From: Bacteroidetes bacterium HGW-Bacteroidetes-13
GTDB taxonomy: Bacteria; Bacteroidota; Bacteroidia; Flavobacteriales; Flavobacteriaceae
Assembly: GCA_002841025.1 (NCBI GenBank)
Contig: PHDQ01000005.1
Coordinates: 1 to 32,067 of the forward strand
DNA length: 32,067 nucleotides
Direction: 5' to 3'
A program made the position numbers and the translations under genes. The notes under the pieces were generated by a model, which saw only the letters and a list, made by a program, of their open reading frames with translations, made no database searches and had not been told where the DNA came from. Position 1 is the stretch's first letter, and every line of letters starts with the position of its first letter. This document shows positions 31,941-32,067 of this stretch, piece after piece.

Positions 31941-31957
31941 AAATATAATTACATTTG
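31924..31957 (+). promoter_or_regulatory. Promoter for the gene at the right edge
   Basis: TACATTTG (31950-31957) is an exact -7 match; TTG at 31924-31926 lies 23 bases upstream, inside the terminator loop. It points to a new transcript beginning just before the partial gene at 32021. Confidence 0.5.
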
Positions 31958-32020
31958 TGCGCGTTCATTTTTCTTGACTTGTTTTCATAAGTATTTTAGA
32001 AGTCATAAAACCCATTTGTT

Positions 32021-32067
32021 TTGAATCCAACTTTAGTACTCTCCGTCATCGCCTTCTACTTCATGCT
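32021..32067 (+). CDS. Probable sodium:solute symporter, first ~15 codons only
   Basis: From a TTG at 32021 the frame reads MNPTLVLSVIAFYFM up to the window end. This hydrophobic start resembles the N-terminus of flavobacterial sodium:solute symporters (SSS family, MNPTL-type). It is preceded by a terminator and a TAnnTTTG promoter at 31950-31957, as expected for a new gene. Fifteen residues are too few for a firm family call, and a different start codon is possible. Confidence 0.45.
   Translation, partial: MNPTLVLSVIAFYFM

Overview
The window is a chromosomal stretch from a Bacteroidota bacterium, most likely class Flavobacteriia. Four things point there: a SusC/SusD outer-membrane pair, the rplM-rpsI-rpsB-tsf order, A-rich start regions without Shine-Dalgarno motifs, and several promoters of the TTG...TAnnTTTG type used by this phylum. 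No rRNA, tRNA or CRISPR array was seen.

Layout. 1-4465 (+): the 3' part of a large FG-GAP/ASPIC surface protein, a lipoprotein vanadium-dependent haloperoxidase with all vanadate-site residues, and a membrane-anchored START-like protein. 4535-7356 (+): promoter, ribosomal proteins L13, S9 and S2, EF-Ts, and a strong intrinsic terminator. 7463-12294 (+): a secreted beta-propeller protein, a polytopic membrane protein and a second FG-GAP/ASPIC protein. 12388-12855 (-): a small secreted orphan. 13101-13333: a non-coding, hairpin-filled 233-bp element with perfect 12-bp terminal inverted repeats beginning GTAA and an exact 8-bp flanking duplication, so a probable IS66-type miniature element. 13434-16452 (-): an arsenic operon arsR-arsM-arsC-acr3 with a palindromic operator at the arsR start. 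16562-18207 (-): trmB, a LysE-type exporter and an alkyltransferase-like protein that has lost its acceptor cysteine. 18290-19354 (+): a MurG-like glycosyltransferase. 19328-21059 (-): a PhoB/PhoR-like two-component pair. 21410-22192 (+): an omega-amidase. 22179-23783 (-): a large Ig-like lipoprotein. 24047-26134: an AT-rich TPR gene followed by about 1 kb without genes but with hairpins and repeat-like sequence. 26135-31877 (+): anmK, then a SusC/SusD pair with a terminator. The window ends in the probable first codons of a sodium:solute symporter.

How genes work together. The arsenic operon combines sensing (ArsR), As(V) reduction (ArsC), As(III) extrusion (Acr3) and As(III) methylation (ArsM). 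The ribosomal block is a housekeeping unit whose rpsB gene appears to have its own structured leader. The two FG-GAP/ASPIC proteins, the haloperoxidase and the propeller protein look like exported surface functions with unknown substrates. The SusC/SusD pair has no adjacent degradative enzyme in view, so its ligand cannot be read here; anmK upstream makes an amino-sugar link conceivable but unproven.

I did not find a clearly new multi-gene system. The most distinctive non-textbook items are the miniature element at 13101-13333, the haloperoxidase/ASPIC/START-like neighbourhood, and the AT-rich TPR gene with its gene-free flank.
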